Source: RPQJ01 sp963714645 (lineage in GTDB: Bacteria > Pseudomonadota > Gammaproteobacteria > Steroidobacterales > Steroidobacteraceae). From it: a stretch of 8,756 bases of DNA. The DNA lies in assembly GCA_963714645.1 (NCBI GenBank), contig CAVQQX010000089.1, positions 1 to 8,756 of the forward strand. The letters run 5' to 3'. The notes below the pieces were generated by a model that saw only the letters and a list, made by a program, of their open reading frames with translations, did not search any database and had not been told where the DNA came from. Of the stretch, positions 6,477-8,756 are shown one piece after another; the stretch's first letter is position 1, and every line of letters starts with the position of its first letter. The translations under genes were made by a program, and so were the position numbers.

Positions 6477-8429
6477 ACCAGCAAGGCATCTATCGTCGCC
6501 TCCCTCGGCGAGCGCAAGCTCGCACTGCCCCAAATGGTCAACGAGGCACTCGGGGCCAATGACCGCATCAAGTACCTGTTCACGCTCCTGCAGGCCGCGC
6601 GCCATCAGGCCGATGATCCGATGGCTGTTCCGCCGAAGCTCCGCAGCGAGCGCCTGCAGGCAGGCATCGACGATGTGACGCTCGACGACGTGCCGGGTGA
6701 TGTTCAGCGTCTCGACGCAGACACATACCGCATCCCGGCGCTACCCAGAATCCTGGACTTCATCCGGCGCGACCTCGGTGTGATGCTGGCGGCGATCCAG
6801 GCCGGGGAAGATGAGCTGTCTCGGGCGGAGTGTGAGGCATTCGAGCGGCGCGCAGCCGTCGTCGCGCCCGCGCAGCCGCAGGGTGAGCTGATCCGAGGCA
6901 GCAGCATCGATGCGCTGACCCATGCACAGCGGGACAAGGGCGACAGCGCACACCTCCTCGTGATGGACATGCACAAGGCGCTCAACCGCCTGCAGCTCGC
7001 GGTGGCCGGTGAGACGCTCGACGGTGCCGCAGTCTACGAGCTTGCACCACAGGACCGCCGCGTCGTTCAGGCCTTCATGAGCGGGTTGCGGCGTACCGCA
7101 ACTCTCAAGCTCGACCATCCCGGGCTCGGGACGACCGCGACCCGCAGTGGATCGCGACTCGTGATCCAGAACGACATCGGCACGACCGATGCCCACGTCC
7201 TGGTCGTCCACGTCGAGAAGCTCGTGTGCACGCTCACCTACACGGATGTTCACCTGCAACGACTGCTCTTCTTCCAGTCCCTGTTCGCGCGATACGGCGT
7301 GCGTTGGGAGGACACACGATCCGTCCGTGATCGAACCATGGAAGACGGTCTTTACCATCTCGCGCTCGGGCAATACGAGGCTCGGGACGAAAGCGGCCTG
7401 CTCGACTACGTGTCTTTCCTGGGCTCACGCATCGTTTTCCTGATCGACTGGAACAAGGCGCGCAAGCGTCTTCGCAGCCTGGTTCGCAAGCGGACCTCGC
7501 TGCGCCTGCTGCGCTGGGCCGCGGACGAGGAGGTGGGTCACGTGGCGTTCCTGCGGCTCGGGGGCGACCGCCTGGTCCTGGAGGCTCTCGATTTCGCCGC
7601 CCGTGGCGAGCTGCATCTCGGTCAGTCGCTGGAGGACCTGCTCGGAACGGCGCGCGCCACGGAATTCCTGCAGTTCGTCCTGCGTGCCGCGTCCGCGGGC
7701 GCGCGCACCGCGCGGCCCGATTCACTGGTGGTCGACGAGATCCGAGCCGAACTGTCGAGTCATGTGCGCGGCTCCGGCCAGCTGCTCCTCGACCTGGTCG
7801 CCGAGCACGCGGCGCTGGTCGTGGAGATCGGGGCTGCGGTCCGCGACGCGCTGCTGGGGTTGCGAGACCGAGGCGGGCCGGCCGACGCAGTGCGGCACGC
7901 GTCCCGGGCCAAGACGTGGGAGAGCGACGCCGACCGACTGCTCAACCAAGCGCGCGGCAGCAGTATTGCCTCGGGGGACGCGCGATTTCTCAAAGGATTC
8001 ATCGAGCAGGCTGACGATATAGCGGATGATCTGGAGGAGGCCGCCTTCTTCGTGACTTTGCTCGACCCGCGGCCGAACCTGATGCCGGTGCTCGATTCGC
8101 TGATCGAGCTCGGCAACCTGGTGGCGACGGGAAGTCAGGAGTTCGTCAAGGCGCTGGCGACCATGCAGGCGGGGAGCCCCGGTTCGTCCCGTGAGGACAC
8201 GCTGGCCTTCCTGGAGGCCGTCCACCGCATTGCCGGTATCGAGCACGAGGCCGATACCTCGCGTCGCCGTGTCGCCGCCATGCTGGCGCGCAGTGACATA
8301 GAGGCACGACAGATCTACGTTGCGAGCGAGTGCGCAGCACGCCTGGAGCGAGGCTCCGACGGGCTCCTTGGCGTCGCGTTTCGACTGCGCGACCATGTCC
8401 TGCGCGACTCGTCTCCACGTCCGCGCTGA
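6474..8429 (+). CDS. Multidomain protein with PhoU/DUF47-like helical C-terminus, function unknown
   Basis: This 651-residue protein is not recognised as a characterised family over its whole length. From residue 425 to the end it is mostly helical and resembles DUF47/PhoU proteins. Acidic E-xx-AD motifs recur at WESDADRLL (482-490), EQADDIADDLEEAAF (511-525) and EHEADTSRRR (590-599), the kind of metal-binding helical repeats seen in phosphate-transport regulators. Residues 1-130 look helical (SIVASLGERKLALPQMVNEA, IKYLFTLLQAA). Residues 225-410 form a separate, probably mixed alpha/beta domain, with RLVIQNDIGTTDAHVLVVHV, LIDWNKARKRLRSLVRK and ATEFLQFVLRAA. No signal peptide or membrane segment is evident. 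The frame stays open upstream to GTG 6153, which would give 758 residues with a HigA HTH at the front; I prefer GTG 6474 for its ribosome site. A PPDK-family gene begins 6 bases after its stop, suggesting a shared transcript and coupled translation. A phosphate- or PEP-related role is inference only. Confidence 0.75.
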   Translation: MTSKASIVASLGERKLALPQMVNEALGANDRIKYLFTLLQAARHQADDPMAVPPKLRSERLQAGIDDVTLDDVPGDVQRLDADTYRIPALPRILDFIRRDLGVMLAAIQAGEDELSRAECEAFERRAAVVAPAQPQGELIRGSSIDALTHAQRDKGDSAHLLVMDMHKALNRLQLAVAGETLDGAAVYELAPQDRRVVQAFMSGLRRTATLKLDHPGLGTTATRSGSRLVIQNDIGTTDAHVLVVHVEKLVCTLTYTDVHLQRLLFFQSLFARYGVRWEDTRSVRDRTMEDGLYHLALGQYEARDESGLLDYVSFLGSRIVFLIDWNKARKRLRSLVRKRTSLRLLRWAADEEVGHVAFLRLGGDRLVLEALDFAARGELHLGQSLEDLLGTARATEFLQFVLRAASAGARTARPDSLVVDEIRAELSSHVRGSGQLLLDLVAEHAALVVEIGAAVRDALLGLRDRGGPADAVRHASRAKTWESDADRLLNQARGSSIASGDARFLKGFIEQADDIADDLEEAAFFVTLLDPRPNLMPVLDSLIELGNLVATGSQEFVKALATMQAGSPGSSREDTLAFLEAVHRIAGIEHEADTSRRRVAAMLARSDIEARQIYVASECAARLERGSDGLLGVAFRLRDHVLRDSSPRPR

Positions 8430-8435
8430 CGACCG

Positions 8436-8756
8436 ATGAACGCGGACGATCGTCAGGTCTTCCTGGTTGGATGCGGGCCGGACTCATCCGGGCTCGGGTC
8501 CGCCGACGTCATGGGCTTCAAGGCCTTCAACCTGGCGCGATTGGCCCGGCTTGGCGTCGCCGTGCCTGCGGCGTTCGTGCTTGGGACTCGCTATTGCCGT
8601 GAGTGTCTCGCAGGTGACGGCACGCTCACGGATGAAGCGAGGGCGCAGATCCGCTCCTGCCTGCGGCACCTGGAAGCGGCCAGCGGGTTGGGATTCGGCA
8701 GCGCGCGCCGGACGCTGCTGCTTTCAGTGCGCTCGGGAGCCCCGGTTTCGATGCCC
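8436..8756 (+). CDS. Pyruvate phosphate dikinase-family protein, N-terminal part (runs off the window)
   Basis: Only the first 107 residues are present. VMGFKAFNLARLARLGVAVP (25-44) corresponds to the GGKGANLAEMTRLGLPVP opening of the PPDK/PEP-synthase ATP-binding domain, with Lys29 in the position of the nucleotide-binding lysine. The segment ending the window, LLLSVRSGAPVSMP (94-107), is the PPDK signature containing the phosphate-binding arginine (Arg99); this points to PPDK and not to PEP synthase. Between them, CRECLAGDG and the helical DEARAQIRSCLRHLEAASGL fit the PPDK N-terminal lobe. PPDK interconverts pyruvate, ATP and phosphate with PEP, AMP and pyrophosphate. The first 20 residues are longer and different from standard PPDK, so this may be a divergent branch. 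The ATG at 8436 lacks a good ribosome site and is 6 bases after the upstream stop, consistent with translational coupling. Confidence 0.85.
   Translation, partial: MNADDRQVFLVGCGPDSSGLGSADVMGFKAFNLARLARLGVAVPAAFVLGTRYCRECLAGDGTLTDEARAQIRSCLRHLEAASGLGFGSARRTLLLSVRSGAPVSMP

Noticed and set aside
1..8756. CRISPR arrays, tRNA genes, insertion-sequence transposases
   Set aside because: No regularly spaced repeats, cloverleaf-like segments or transposase motifs were seen on either strand by eye.

Overview
This is a GC-rich proteobacterial-looking segment, most consistent with a gamma- or betaproteobacterium. That guess rests on high GC, GTG starts, a Tat-exported IorB-type molybdenum hydroxylase and HigBA-type toxin-antitoxin genes; no rRNA or tRNA is present to place it better.

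Layout. Positions 1-139 hold no recognisable gene, only an 8-bp perfect inverted repeat. On the minus strand at 140-460 is an intact HigA-type antitoxin gene, preceded by only the C-terminal part of its HigB toxin (468 to about 617). That remnant abuts the end of a molybdenum-hydroxylase operon: iorA-like [2Fe-2S] subunit (2771-3232), then iorB-like molybdopterin subunit with a Tat signal (625-2757), both minus strand. Divergently transcribed are the maturation genes xdhC-like (3303-4400) and mocA-like (4397-5014), which overlap by 4 bases. Together the four genes form a coherent unit: a two-subunit hydroxylase that uses a cytosine-dinucleotide molybdenum cofactor, plus the enzymes that make and load it. 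No FAD subunit and no cytochrome is in the window.

The right half begins with a convergent, lower-GC short-chain dehydrogenase/reductase (5158-5952, minus strand). Immediately upstream of its start, on the plus strand, lies the C-terminal end of a second, different HigB toxin (about 5973-6086), followed by a second higA (6106 to about 6341) that is broken by a one-base loss. Downstream is a 651-aa protein (6474-8429) with a PhoU/DUF47-like helical C-terminus. It sits 6 bases upstream of the start of a pyruvate phosphate dikinase-family gene that runs off the window (8436-8756).

The most notable features are these. (1) Two unrelated higBA modules lie at the two ends of the iorBA-xdhC-mocA-SDR block, in opposite orientations; each has lost the N-terminal half of its toxin on the side facing the block. 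(2) The remains of the second higA read in frame into the PhoU-like protein, giving a 758-aa open frame that may be an artificial HTH fusion. (3) The PhoU/DUF47-like multidomain protein next to a PPDK-family enzyme is the best candidate here for a little-described system.
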